Assembly: GCF_001423125.1 (NCBI RefSeq)
Contig: NZ_LMNW01000001.1
Span: 63,181 to 127,180, forward strand
Direction: 5' to 3'
DNA: 64,000 nucleotides
DNA from: Duganella sp. Leaf126
GTDB lineage: Bacteria; Pseudomonadota; Gammaproteobacteria; Burkholderiales; Burkholderiaceae_D
Below are positions 1 through 9,938 of this stretch, in pieces. Numbering within the stretch: the first letter of the stretch is position 1; the number at the start of each line of letters is the position of its first letter. The position numbers were made by a program, and so were the translations under genes. The notes beneath the pieces were generated by a model. It did no database searches. It had not been told where the DNA came from and saw only the letters and a list, made by a program, of their open reading frames with translations.

Positions 1-23
1 TAATTCAAGCGTATCCACGAGGA

Positions 24-29
24 TATAAT
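24..29 (+). promoter_or_regulatory. Possible -10 element ahead of the TPR-hydroxylase gene
   Basis: A TATAAT hexamer lies 35 bases before the ATG at 65. No good -35 hexamer is visible in the 23 bases that precede it in the window. The start codon itself has no clear Shine-Dalgarno sequence. Confidence 0.4.
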
Positions 30-64
30 TTTTTCTCTCACCAATCTGTCAAAGTGGCCCATTA

Positions 65-1360
65 ATGCAATTTCCTCAGCCGTCGCAGACTGACCTCGCC
101 ATCCTGGAGGCAGCAGCCATCCAGGCCACCCAGGCAGGAAAGTCGGAGGATGCGGCCCGCACCTGGGCCCGCATCCTCGAACTCCATCCCGCCCATGCCT
201 CGGCGCTGAGCGCACTGGGTAAACGCGCCTTCCGCCACGGCGATCTTCCCACCGCGCACCGCGCGTTTTCGCGGCTCGCAGCAGCGGCGCCAGACGATCC
301 GCAAAGCTGGATCAGCCTGGCGCTAGCGTGCCAGGGCCTGCAGGATGAAAGCGGTGAGGAAGCTGCGCTGCACCGCGCGCTGGTGGCCGATCCCTCGCAC
401 ATGGTGGCGCTGATCATGCGCGCCAACCTGCTGGAACGCCAGGGCAAGAACCATCAGTCGGCATCGGTGTACGGCGCCGTGGCAGCGGTGGCGCCCCCGC
501 TCGACCAGCTCGAGCCGGGCCTGCGCGGCGCGGTCGAACACGCGATGCAATATGTCGATCACTATAACGACGGCTATGGACGTTTTCTCGACAACTACCT
601 CGAGGAGCAGTACCGGCGACACCCGGGCGAAGACCTGCGCCGCTTCCGCGACTCGCTCGACATCATGGTCGGGCGCAAGCGCCGTTATGAATCACAGGCC
701 ATGCTGTACCACTTCCCCGGCCTGTTGCCGTATGCGTTCTTGCCGCGCGAGGAGTTCCCGTGGCTGGACGCCATCGAAGCAGGCACCGACATCATCCGCG
801 ACGAATTCCTGCGAGTCCTGGAGCGGCAACAGGGCTTCACGCCCTACCTGACCTATCCCGATGATGTGCCGCACAACCAGTTCGCGGAACTGAACAACTC
901 GCCCGACTGGAGTGCCTTTCACCTGCTCAAGGATGGTCAGCCGGTCGCGGAAAACGTGGTGCAGTGCCCGCGCACCATGGAGCTGCTGACCCATGCGCCG
1001 CAGCCGGACCAGGCAGGCCGTACGCCGGTAGCACTGTTTTCGCTGCTCAAGCCGCGCACCCGGATTCCGCCTCATACGGGCGTGAGCAACGCGCGTTTGC
1101 TCACACACGTGCCGCTGATCGTCCCGGCCGATTGCGGCTTCCGGGTCGGTAACGAAACCCGGGCCTGGGTGCCGGGCCAGGCCTGGGTGTTCGACGACAC
1201 CATCGAACACGAGGCCTGGAACAATAGCGACAAGCTACGCGTGATCATGATTTTTGACATCTGGCATCCGCATCTGTCGCCGGCAGAGCGCCAGATGATT
1301 ACTGCACTGGCGGACGGTATCAACCGCTTCCGCGGCCAGCGCGACAGCTACGGCGCCTGA
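65..1360 (+). CDS. TPR repeat protein with aspartyl/asparaginyl beta-hydroxylase domain
   Basis: The protein has 431 residues. Roughly the first 130 form TPR-like helical repeats (Ala/Leu-rich, including the stretches around LELHPAHASALSALG and ALVADPSHMVALIMRANLLE). The C-terminal half, about 200-420, matches the aspartyl/asparaginyl beta-hydroxylase family, Fe(II)/2-oxoglutarate dioxygenases with a cupin-like fold. The likely iron-binding histidines are in PPHTGVSN (H337) and IEHEAWNN (H382), with the basic NARLLTHVPL segment between them. The family hydroxylates Asp/Asn side chains, but bacterial TPR-fused members have no firmly known substrate. The gene stands alone and converges on a TonB receptor gene. 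There is no signal peptide, so it is probably cytoplasmic. Confidence 0.85.
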   Translation: MQFPQPSQTDLAILEAAAIQATQAGKSEDAARTWARILELHPAHASALSALGKRAFRHGDLPTAHRAFSRLAAAAPDDPQSWISLALACQGLQDESGEEAALHRALVADPSHMVALIMRANLLERQGKNHQSASVYGAVAAVAPPLDQLEPGLRGAVEHAMQYVDHYNDGYGRFLDNYLEEQYRRHPGEDLRRFRDSLDIMVGRKRRYESQAMLYHFPGLLPYAFLPREEFPWLDAIEAGTDIIRDEFLRVLERQQGFTPYLTYPDDVPHNQFAELNNSPDWSAFHLLKDGQPVAENVVQCPRTMELLTHAPQPDQAGRTPVALFSLLKPRTRIPPHTGVSNARLLTHVPLIVPADCGFRVGNETRAWVPGQAWVFDDTIEHEAWNNSDKLRVIMIFDIWHPHLSPAERQMITALADGINRFRGQRDSYGA

Positions 1361-1373
1361 AACGCCGCCCCCC

Positions 1374-1401
1374 AAAAAAAACGGCGCCCGAGGGCGCCGT
1401 T
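1374..1401 (-). terminator. Rho-independent terminator, read on the minus strand
   Basis: An inverted repeat with arms at 1380-1389 and 1392-1401 (AACGGCGCCC and its complement) is followed, on the minus strand, by an eight-T run (plus-strand A run 1374-1381). It ends the TonB receptor transcript and probably also blocks read-through between the two convergent genes. Confidence 0.85.
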
Positions 1402-1419
1402 GCTTTGAGCCGAGCCGTA

Positions 1420-4332
1420 TCAGAAGCGCGCGGTCAGGTTCAGGTAGATGAAGCGACCCATCGAGTCATACACCTGTGGGTAGGTGTTGCCGTTGGCAAA
1501 ACCAGCTGCTGCGGTCACATTGGTCGACACGATCGGAGGATCCTTGTCGAACAGATTGTTGATACCGCCGCTCACCGTGATCATTTTGCTCAAAGGATAT
1601 TGAGCATTCAGGTCGAAGTAGCTGCGCGATGCCAGGTGGTCTTCGATCTTGGCCGGCGGCGTGTCGCCTTTCAGCAGCGCATTGTCGCTCAGCAGTTCCG
1701 ACTTGGCCTTGCCGATGTAGCGCCAGGTTGCAGCCAGCTCCAGTTTCCAAGGGGTCGACCAGGTGGCACGGGCCTTATGACGCCATTTCGGCGTCGGCGT
1801 GCCGCAGGTGGCGCCGAAGTAACCGGTGCAGTCGTATTCGCCCAGGCCAGGAACGTTTTCGACGGTCGAGGTCTTCATCAAGGTGCCGAGCAGGTTCAGC
1901 GACAGGTTGCCCATGGCACCCATGCGCTGGTAGTACGAAGCACCGAGGTCGACGCCGCTGGTGCCAACCGAACCAATGTTGGCATTGGTGGCCACCACGT
2001 AACCGGCAGTGGTCAGCCACAGCGAACCTTGCGCATCACGCTTGACCAGCGAGCAGAAGACCGGGTTGCCGGTGTTCAGGCACTGGGTCAGCGCGATGGT
2101 TGGATCTACGGTCGAAATCGTATCTTCGATCTTGATATGGAAATAGTCGGCGGTCAGGGTCAGATCTTTGACCGGCGTCAGCACGATGCCAGCCGTGTAG
2201 GTGGTGCCACGCTCTGGCGCCAGGTTCGGATTACCGCCGGTCAGGCTCGAGTACTGGTTGGCCGAGTTGTTTTCGATATTACCGTATTGCGCTGCGGTGA
2301 CACCGGTACGGGCGCACTGCGCTGCCGTCGCGGTCAGGGTGGCGCTGCCGATTGCGCCCGAGCATGGGTCGTTTGACGGACCGCCGTTACCAACCGATTG
2401 AGGGTTATACAGATTGGCAATGGTCGGCGCACGCACGGCACGCTGGTAGCTGCCACGCAGACGGACCTGATCGACCAGAGCCCAGTCCAGATCCAGACCA
2501 TAGGTGTTGGCCTTGCGATTGGTGCTGTAGTCCGAATGACGGTAGGTACCATGGAAATCCAGCGATTTCACCAGCGGCACGTCCGACAGGACAGGCACAC
2601 GCACTTCGCCGAAGATTTCCTTGACCGAGTAGCCGTTGGTCAGTGGTGGCGCTGCACCGCTACCGCCCGACAGGTCGCCCGACAGCGAGGCTTCATCCGG
2701 TGCAAACACCAGCTTTTCCGCGCGGTGCTCGGCGCCGAAGGAAACGCCTACGCCATTGCTGGCCCATGGGCTCTTGACCCCATAGCTGGTCAGATCGGCA
2801 GCAACGTTGCCGCCGTAGATGATCTGCTGCACGTAACCGCCGATCTGGCCGCCGGCGCTCAAGTAAGCAAGCTGCTGTGGAGTGATGGCACCGCCGAACA
2901 AGTTATACGGTACGCAATTCGGGTCTGCGCCGCTGACAGCCGATGCGCAGACTGCGTTGCCGTTGGCGTCGGCCACCACATCCATGGCGCGGCCGATACG
3001 GGTCGCCGAGAAGTAGTTCTTGTTCTGCTCGGAGTGGTTGACGCGGGCAAACTGGCCGAACACGTCATAATTCCACTCGCCGACTTCGCCTTTCACGCCC
3101 AGCACTTCGCGGAACGAGGTATCGCTGATCGAATTGATACGCGGGCCGCCTTCGACGTTGCGTTTGCCGATGGTGACGTTGGTCGACGGGTTGGCTGCGG
3201 ACAGGCCGAGCGCCGATTTCCATGCTTGACTCAGCAGTGGATTGTCGAAGCGCAGCGTCGATTGCACGCCGTAGAAAATACCGCCTGGAGCAATCTGCGC
3301 ATCGGTCGAGTAGTTGTGGAACGCGAATTCGGTATAAACCTTCGCCTTGTCGTTGATATTGTAGTGGCCCTGGGCGGTTACGTTGTAGTTCTTCGACGGA
3401 CGCTGCAGATAATTCAGCGGACCGAAGTTGTACGCATCGGTGGCGGCGCTGTATCGACGCACGCCGCCATTGCCGTCGTTGGTAAACGAACCAAGGCTGT
3501 TGGTTACGCGACCGCTGGCCTGGGTGCCCGAACCCGAGCACGAGAAGCCGGTAGCGCCGCCGGACAATGCGCACGAGGTAAAGTCACGCTGCGATTGCAG
3601 CAGAGGATCGGTTTCCTTGTAGCTCAGGAAGATCGTCGCATTACCCTTGTTATCGGCGAAATTTCCGCCCATGAGTACGCTAAGGTCCTTGGTCTTGCCG
3701 TCGAAATTATTATTGCCTGGCACCGGATAACCGCGTTTCTCGACCACCGAGGCCACATCGTTGTGCTGATGATGGTTGTAGCCGGCCAGGTTGGCCTGCA
3801 CTTCCACGCCCTCGAAGTTGTCGCGCATGATGAAGTTCACCACGCCGGCGACCGCACCCGCGCCGTACACGGCCCCAGCGCCGCCGGACAGCACTTCGAC
3901 ACGCTTGATCAGGCCCGCAGGAATCTCGTTCAGGTCGGGTGCTGAACTTTGTACACTACCGGCAGGCAAACGTTTGCCGTTGACCAGCACCAGAGTACGG
4001 TCCGCACCCAGGTTACGCAAGTTGACGGTAGCAGTACCGGTGGCGCCATTCGACACGGCTGCACCTTGACCCGCGAACACTTGCGGCAGGTTGTTCAGCA
4101 GATCTTCCGTATTGCGCACACCGTCGGCCTTGATGTCTTTGGAGCTGAGCACGGTAACCGGGCTGGCGCCCTCGGTCGCCAGCGTCGGAATGCGCGAACC
4201 GGTCACCTCGACCTTTTGCATTGCAGGTTCGGGCGAGGCTTCCTGCGCACTTGCCGCAACATGCATACCCAGCGCAACACCGCCAACGAACATCAGGCGG
4301 ATCGAGCGAGACAAGACTGTTTCCTTGATCAT
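1420..4332 (-). CDS. TonB-dependent receptor
   Basis: Outer-membrane active-transport receptor of about 970 residues. It starts with a signal peptide ending near AASAQ. The plug domain follows (VEVTGSRIP, the LVNGKRLP and IKRVEVLSGGAGAVYGAGAVAGVVN motifs), and then a long beta-barrel that ends with an aromatic residue (LNLTARF), as expected for an outer-membrane barrel. The ligand cannot be read from the sequence. An ATG at 4347 is also in frame. I prefer 4332 because the stretch before it and the residues MIKETVLSRSIRLMF align with the start of the second TonB receptor at 7170 (MMMETVMSRSLRLMF). No TonB/ExbBD genes or anti-sigma FecR-type genes are adjacent. Confidence 0.9.
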   Translation of the reverse strand: MIKETVLSRSIRLMFVGGVALGMHVAASAQEASPEPAMQKVEVTGSRIPTLATEGASPVTVLSSKDIKADGVRNTEDLLNNLPQVFAGQGAAVSNGATGTATVNLRNLGADRTLVLVNGKRLPAGSVQSSAPDLNEIPAGLIKRVEVLSGGAGAVYGAGAVAGVVNFIMRDNFEGVEVQANLAGYNHHQHNDVASVVEKRGYPVPGNNNFDGKTKDLSVLMGGNFADNKGNATIFLSYKETDPLLQSQRDFTSCALSGGATGFSCSGSGTQASGRVTNSLGSFTNDGNGGVRRYSAATDAYNFGPLNYLQRPSKNYNVTAQGHYNINDKAKVYTEFAFHNYSTDAQIAPGGIFYGVQSTLRFDNPLLSQAWKSALGLSAANPSTNVTIGKRNVEGGPRINSISDTSFREVLGVKGEVGEWNYDVFGQFARVNHSEQNKNYFSATRIGRAMDVVADANGNAVCASAVSGADPNCVPYNLFGGAITPQQLAYLSAGGQIGGYVQQIIYGGNVAADLTSYGVKSPWASNGVGVSFGAEHRAEKLVFAPDEASLSGDLSGGSGAAPPLTNGYSVKEIFGEVRVPVLSDVPLVKSLDFHGTYRHSDYSTNRKANTYGLDLDWALVDQVRLRGSYQRAVRAPTIANLYNPQSVGNGGPSNDPCSGAIGSATLTATAAQCARTGVTAAQYGNIENNSANQYSSLTGGNPNLAPERGTTYTAGIVLTPVKDLTLTADYFHIKIEDTISTVDPTIALTQCLNTGNPVFCSLVKRDAQGSLWLTTAGYVVATNANIGSVGTSGVDLGASYYQRMGAMGNLSLNLLGTLMKTSTVENVPGLGEYDCTGYFGATCGTPTPKWRHKARATWSTPWKLELAATWRYIGKAKSELLSDNALLKGDTPPAKIEDHLASRSYFDLNAQYPLSKMITVSGGINNLFDKDPPIVSTNVTAAAGFANGNTYPQVYDSMGRFIYLNLTARF

Positions 4333-4347
4333 TGTTTCAATTCCCAT

Positions 4348-5278
4348 GGGAGTGTGATTATCAGACGCTTAATTCAAATAATTTAATTAAATAAAAAAGC
4401 ATCCCTTTTATATACCAACCCGTTTAATAATTATCTGGATAAGACGCCTATTAAACAGATGATGAAGCCCTTCACTCTTTTAAATCTTCGGTTACATGGC
4501 GATATTCCATCCAGAAGGAATAACCACCATCTTCCTGACCCTATGGAAACATATGCCCGAAAAGATTGTCAACGCCACAGCTTGCACTTCTATGCCGTAG
4601 TTGCCACAGCTTTTAAACGATGAACCAATTTGGCGCACCGCCTCGACATGGAAGGCCGGAGACGAATGGTTACTCAATTTAACGTTGCTAATATGTGTTT
4701 TTCACGCAACACGGCTAGCATAAAAGGAAACAAAAAGCCTGCCACTTTGCCGCAACGCACCCCAAATGTTTCTGCTTTGCACTGAATACGTTCAAAATAC
4801 AACAGATGGCAAGAGTTGCTCAGCCGTATTCACTTGCGAAAAAGCAAGCTAAAAAGTCAAGCAATTTGCACAGGTACTAATGGAAAGATGGGCGTGAACT
4901 GTAAAAGATGAACTGAATTTGAACTTCCAGCCAATTTAAAAAGAGACTGATCGTTACAAATTAAAGTCTTTACATGCTTCAATGAAAGACATATCTGCTT
5001 AATTTGTGCAGGTGTGCACCATATCAGTGCAGGTTGCAGATTTACAACAAGCAGCATCGCAACGGCATAATTTCATTCATTAATAAAACTTCCAGCGTGG
5101 AGCTGGCGCATTTGGCTGGACACGGACGTCATCGACGTAGCTTTACCTTTTGACAGTTCGGTCAGCTCAGCAATTGGAATGAGGAGGGGCTAACCGAAGG
5201 CAGGTTAACAATCTACGGTAAAATATCGGAATACCCCTTCATGACGCCTAAACAGCGTCCAATCATCAAAAACCGATC
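4348..5278. other. 931-bp AT-rich intergenic region without a convincing gene
   Basis: This is the longest gene-free stretch in the window and is visibly richer in A+T than the coding flanks. It separates the divergent TonB receptor and FAD oxidoreductase genes. Short reading frames at 4492-4677 and 4857-5057 (minus) have no ribosome site and no recognisable composition. A TAAAAT at about 5219 could be the -10 of the oxidoreductase. I see no hairpin terminator, tRNA or clear operator, so function beyond promoter DNA is unknown. Confidence 0.6.
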
Positions 5279-6940
5279 ATGTTACGACTTAACGAAGTAA
5301 AACTCCCTCTCAATCACACCGAAGCTGAACTGCCCGCTGCCATCCTGGAACGCCTGGGCATTGCGGCAGAAGACCTGCTTAGTTTTACTGTTTTCAAGCG
5401 CAGCTACGATGCGCGCAAAAAATCGGCCATCGTCCTGATCTATTCCCTTGATGTCGAAGTCAGGGACGAGGCAGCAGTGCTCGCGCATCGTCGCCACGAC
5501 AACCACCTGATGCCGTCGCCGGACATGGCTTACAAGTTTGTTGCCGACGGCGCGCAGCTGGCCGCGCACCCGGACTTCCAGCGCCCGGTGGTGATCGGCA
5601 TCGGCCCTTGCGGCCTGCTGACGGCCCTGCTGCTGGCGCAGATGGGTTTGCGTCCCATCATTCTCGAACGCGGCAAGGTCGTACGTGAGCGCACGGTCGA
5701 TACCTTCGGTTTCTGGCGCCAGCGCAAGCTCAATCCGGAATCGAATGTGCAGTTCGGCGAGGGCGGCGCCGGTACGTTTTCGGATGGCAAGCTGTACAGC
5801 CAGATCAAGGATCCGAAACACTACGGCCGCAAGGTACTGACCGAGTTCGTCAAGGCCGGTGCGCCCGAGGAAATCGTCTACGTGAGCAAGCCGCACATCG
5901 GCACGTTCCGCCTCGTCAAAATGGTCGAATCGATGCGCGAAACCATCGAGGCGCTTGGCGGCGAGTACCGCTTCGACAGCAAAGTCACTGACCTCGACAT
6001 CGAAGAGACGGCCAGCGGCCGTCAATTACGCGGCGTGGTCCTGGAAAATGGCGAGAAGATCGTCAGCGACCACGTGGTGCTGGCAATCGGCCACAGCGCG
6101 CGCGACACCTTCCAGATGTTGTACGACCGGGGCGTATATATTGAAGCGAAACCGTTTTCGATCGGCTTCCGGGTCGAACATCCGCAATCGCTGATCGACG
6201 CCTGCCGCTTCGGTCTCAATGCCGGCCACCCGATTCTGGGCGCGGCAGACTACAAGCTCGTGCATCACGCCTCGAACGGCCGCGCCGTGTACAGTTTTTG
6301 CATGTGCCCGGGCGGCACCGTGGTGGCGGCGGCCTCCGAGCCGGGCCGTCTGGTCACCAACGGCATGAGCCAGTATTCGCGCAACGAGCGCAACGCCAAC
6401 AGCGCCATCGTGGTCAGTATCTCGCCCGAAGTCGATTACCCGGGCCATCCGCTGGCCGGCATGGAATTTCAGCGCCGTCTTGAAGAAAAGGCGTTTGAAC
6501 TGGGCGGCGCCACCTATGATGCGCCGGGCCAGCTGATGGGCGACTTCGTGGCCGGCCGCGCCTCGACCGACTTCGGCGCCGTGACGCCGTCGTACAAGCC
6601 GGGCGTCCACCTGACCGACCTTGCGCAAATCCTGCCCGAGTATGCGGTGACGGCGTTACGCGAAGCGTTCCCCGCGTTCGACAAGCAGATCAAGGGTTAT
6701 TTCCGCCACGACGCGGTGTTGACCGGACTCGAGACGCGCACCTCGTCGCCGATACGCATCAAGCGCCGCGACGACACCCTGCAGAGCCTGAACACTGCCG
6801 GCCTGTTCCCGGCTGGCGAAGGCGCTGGCTATGCGGGCGGCATTCTGTCTGCCGGCGTGGATGGGATCAAGGTGGCGGAGGCGGTTGCGCTGTCGATGGT
6901 GGCGGCACTAGGCCTGCCCACAAAGGACAGCCAAAATTAA
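5279..6940 (+). CDS. FAD-dependent dehydrogenase (COG2509-type NAD(P)/FAD oxidoreductase)
   Basis: This is a 553-residue flavoprotein. An N-terminal segment of about 100 residues (LNEVKLPLNHTEAELPAAIL, then FTVFKRSYDARKK) is typical of the COG2509 family. A dinucleotide-binding motif GIGPCGLLTALLLAQMG and ILERGK follow, then the family signature FGEGGAGTFSDGKLYSQIKDP. Near the C-terminus the second FAD-contact motif reads GLFPAGEGAGYAGGILSAGVDG. The reaction is not established for the family, and a cytosolic role is likely. It stands alone between two TonB receptor genes that are not obviously related to it. Confidence 0.85.
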   Translation: MLRLNEVKLPLNHTEAELPAAILERLGIAAEDLLSFTVFKRSYDARKKSAIVLIYSLDVEVRDEAAVLAHRRHDNHLMPSPDMAYKFVADGAQLAAHPDFQRPVVIGIGPCGLLTALLLAQMGLRPIILERGKVVRERTVDTFGFWRQRKLNPESNVQFGEGGAGTFSDGKLYSQIKDPKHYGRKVLTEFVKAGAPEEIVYVSKPHIGTFRLVKMVESMRETIEALGGEYRFDSKVTDLDIEETASGRQLRGVVLENGEKIVSDHVVLAIGHSARDTFQMLYDRGVYIEAKPFSIGFRVEHPQSLIDACRFGLNAGHPILGAADYKLVHHASNGRAVYSFCMCPGGTVVAAASEPGRLVTNGMSQYSRNERNANSAIVVSISPEVDYPGHPLAGMEFQRRLEEKAFELGGATYDAPGQLMGDFVAGRASTDFGAVTPSYKPGVHLTDLAQILPEYAVTALREAFPAFDKQIKGYFRHDAVLTGLETRTSSPIRIKRRDDTLQSLNTAGLFPAGEGAGYAGGILSAGVDGIKVAEAVALSMVAALGLPTKDSQN

Positions 6941-7169
6941 TTAGCATGTTTCCCCGAAAATATGTCCAAAAATTTGTATTTATTTGTAAAAACGCCGTTT
7001 TTTTGGCTTGATAGCGGGAAAAGTGTTGTTTATTTCAAAGTTGTTACAGTGCTTCCATTGACCTCTCCAGGCTGCAATGGTCTGATAGCCGCCTCCGGAT
7101 AATCTACGCAAGGATTAGCCGGGACGTGTAATTTTTCAGAAAAAACTACAAATCCTGGGAGTTGTAACA

Positions 7170-9884
7170 ATGATGATGGAAACCGTGATGTCGCGTTCGC
7201 TGCGTTTGATGTTTGCAGGCAGCGCTGCCTTCGCGCTGGCACAACCAGCCATGGCGCAACAAGCCGATGCGCCGATCCAGCGCGTGGAAATTACCGGTTC
7301 GGCGATCAAGCGTATCGACGCTGAAACCGCTGTGCCGGTTACCGTCCTGAAAATGGACGACCTGAAGAAGGAAGGCATCACGACCGTTGAACAGGTCATG
7401 GCCAACCTGAGCGTCTCGCAGTCGAGCCAGGGTACCAGCCAGTCGGTCGGTTCGAGCACCGGCGGCGCCTCGTTCGCCGACCTGCGCGGCATCGGCGCCA
7501 ACAAGACCCTGGTCCTGCTGAACGGCCGTCGCCTGGCCAACAATGCGTTCGACAGCTCGGCGCCCGATCTGAACATGATCCCGTTCGCCGCCATCGAGCG
7601 CGTGGAAGTGCTGCGTGACGGCGCCTCCTCGCTGTACGGCTCCGACGCGGTAGGTGGCGTGATCAACTTCATCACCAAAAAGGATTACCAGGGTGCTACC
7701 GTCACCGTGGGCGCCGACTCCAGCCAGCACGGCGGCGGCTCGTCCAACAATGCCAACATCGGCTTCGGCTTCGGTGACCTGAACAACGACGGCTACAACA
7801 TCTTCGCCATGGTGGACCGCCAGGAGCAACATGCCCTCAGCGGCACCAACCGCAACTACAACAAGCGCTACGCCGGTGGCCTGTCCGGTTCGACCAGCCC
7901 TGGCAACTATTACCAGGGCGGCGACAGCGCCAATCCCGCAGCACCAGACTGCACTAACGGCACGTTCCTGATCCCCGACGGCAGCGGTGGCTGCCTGATG
8001 ACGACTTCCTCGTTCGTCGATTACATTCCGAAATCGGAACGTACCACTGGCTTGATCAAGGGCACACTGAAAATCAACGAGAACCATGAGCTGGGCGTGG
8101 AACTGCTGTCCACCGAAAGCAAGGTCTCGACCAAGATCGCGCCAGTACCATTCGGCGGTCTGTATATCAACCGCCTGCGTCCGGACGGTTCCCTCAATCC
8201 TTACTACCCAGGCAACGGCGCAACTGCCGACGCACTGGGCCTGAGCCCGACCTACACCGATAGCGATGGTGCTGCAGTGGACGGCGTACAGCCCGGCTTC
8301 GTACATGCCAAATGGCGCGACCTGTTCCACGGCCCGCGCTCCGAGGAAAGCATCAACAAGCAACAGCGTGCAGTGGTTTCGCTCGCTGGCACCGTGGTCG
8401 GCTGGGACTACCAAACGGCACTGACCTACAACGAAAACAAGGTCAAGCAGAACCAGACCGGTTACAGCGATGGTGGCATCGTCACGCAAGGCGTGCTTGA
8501 CGGCGTGATCAACGTTTTCGGTGACCAAGACGCAGCCGGCACCGCCCTGCTCAACAGCGCTACGCTGGCTGGTACCATTCAGAACGCCAAGGGCACCAAC
8601 AAGGGCGCCGATTTCAAGGCCAGCCGCGAAGTAGGCGACTGGTTCAACACCGGCAACCAGGCCGGCCTGGCCTTGGGCGCGCAATACGAACACCAGCAAT
8701 TCCGCAGTGTGGTCAACACGCCTTACGCTGAAAAAGTGGTGGCGTCGACCGGTATCGACCCGAACGGTTTCAGCGCCGGCAAGCGCACGGTGACAGCCTT
8801 CTTCTCGGAACTGAACGTGCCGCTGCTGAAGACCCTGGACGTGACCGCGGCCGTACGTTATGACAAGTACAGCGACTTCGGCCACACCACCAATCCGAAG
8901 TTCGGTTTCCGCTTCCAGCCAACCAAGGCCTTGCTGTTCCGTGGCTCGTACTCGAAGGGTTTCCGCGCGCCGTCGCTGTATGAACTGTATGCCCAGGATG
9001 CTTATACCAACTCGGCAAACACGCTGAACGATCCTATCAACTGCCCAGGCGGCAAGCCAATCGACGGTAAGTCGGCTGCAGCCAACTGCAAGCAGCAGTT
9101 CCAGGTCCTTAACGGTGGTAACGCCAGGCTGAGCCCGGAACGCTCGAAATCCGGTACCGTGGGCGTGGTCTTCGAACCAGTCAACAACCTGACGCTGAGC
9201 GTGGATTACTGGAACATCCGCCTGACCCAGCAGATCGACACGCTGAAGGACTTCGACGTGCTCGGAAATCCAGTCACGTTCGCCTCGGTCTACCACCGCA
9301 ATCCACAAGGCAATCTGTCGACCGACGGCTCGCAGTGCCCTGACCCAGCGACCTGCGGCTACCTGGACCTGCACAACCAGAACCTTGGTGACGTCAATAC
9401 CAATGGCCTGGACCTGGGAGCGAACTACCGTCTGCGCACCGGCAATTTTGGTAACTTCAACTTTGCGATGAACAGCACCTGGGTACACAAGTACGAGTAC
9501 CAGAACTTCATCGGCGGCGCGTTCAACAACAAGCTGGGCACCTTCTCGGGCGATGGCGTGATCTTCCGTTGGCAGAACACGCTGAACATGACCTGGAGCA
9601 AGGACAAGTTCGGTGCCGGCCTGACCGCCCGCTACAAATCCGGTTATCAGGATCAAGTAACCGAAGACTTCGGCGCAAACCACGTGCCGTCGTACACCAC
9701 CTTCGACGGCTACGGCTCGTGGCAGGTGATCAAGGGTCTGACCCTGACCGCCGGCGTGCGCAATATCTTCGACCGCGATCCACCACTGTCGTACCAGTCG
9801 GGCACCTTCCAGGCCGGCTACGATCCACGCTACGCCGACCCGATGGGCCGCACGTTCTACGCACGCGGTACCTACAACTTCTAA
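7170..9884 (+). CDS. TonB-dependent receptor
   Basis: A 904-residue outer-membrane receptor. The signal peptide ends near QPAMAQQ. The plug domain carries VEITGSAIKR, LLNGRRLANN and IERVEVLRDGASSLYGSDAVGGVINFI. The barrel has classic TonB-box-III-like features (FRAPSLYELY, LSPERSKS) and ends in RGTYNF, an aromatic C-terminus. Three ATG codons in a row open the gene; the first follows GGGAGTTGTAACA. Its first 15 residues and its ribosome-site region resemble those of the receptor at 1420-4332, so the two are paralogues with a shared leader. The ligand is unknown. Confidence 0.92.
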   Translation: MMMETVMSRSLRLMFAGSAAFALAQPAMAQQADAPIQRVEITGSAIKRIDAETAVPVTVLKMDDLKKEGITTVEQVMANLSVSQSSQGTSQSVGSSTGGASFADLRGIGANKTLVLLNGRRLANNAFDSSAPDLNMIPFAAIERVEVLRDGASSLYGSDAVGGVINFITKKDYQGATVTVGADSSQHGGGSSNNANIGFGFGDLNNDGYNIFAMVDRQEQHALSGTNRNYNKRYAGGLSGSTSPGNYYQGGDSANPAAPDCTNGTFLIPDGSGGCLMTTSSFVDYIPKSERTTGLIKGTLKINENHELGVELLSTESKVSTKIAPVPFGGLYINRLRPDGSLNPYYPGNGATADALGLSPTYTDSDGAAVDGVQPGFVHAKWRDLFHGPRSEESINKQQRAVVSLAGTVVGWDYQTALTYNENKVKQNQTGYSDGGIVTQGVLDGVINVFGDQDAAGTALLNSATLAGTIQNAKGTNKGADFKASREVGDWFNTGNQAGLALGAQYEHQQFRSVVNTPYAEKVVASTGIDPNGFSAGKRTVTAFFSELNVPLLKTLDVTAAVRYDKYSDFGHTTNPKFGFRFQPTKALLFRGSYSKGFRAPSLYELYAQDAYTNSANTLNDPINCPGGKPIDGKSAAANCKQQFQVLNGGNARLSPERSKSGTVGVVFEPVNNLTLSVDYWNIRLTQQIDTLKDFDVLGNPVTFASVYHRNPQGNLSTDGSQCPDPATCGYLDLHNQNLGDVNTNGLDLGANYRLRTGNFGNFNFAMNSTWVHKYEYQNFIGGAFNNKLGTFSGDGVIFRWQNTLNMTWSKDKFGAGLTARYKSGYQDQVTEDFGANHVPSYTTFDGYGSWQVIKGLTLTAGVRNIFDRDPPLSYQSGTFQAGYDPRYADPMGRTFYARGTYNF

Positions 9885-9902
9885 TCAGCTGATTGGAATG
9901 CT

Positions 9903-9938
9903 AAAAAGCCCCGGCGCTCACGCCCCGGGGCTTTTTTT
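9903..9938. terminator. Bidirectional rho-independent terminator
   Basis: The arms are at 9903-9914 and 9925-9936, a GC core flanked by A5 on the left and T7 on the right. It therefore works for the TonB receptor on the plus strand and the convergent corA on the minus strand. The corA stop codon lies inside its right edge. Confidence 0.92.

Noticed and set aside
4492..5057. Small minus-strand frames at 4492-4677 and 4857-5057
   Set aside because: Sixty-odd codons each, no Shine-Dalgarno sequence and no recognisable protein character.
7146..9683. Minus-strand open frame opposite the second TonB receptor
   Set aside because: Shadow frame; receptor motifs are on the plus strand and no ribosome site is present.
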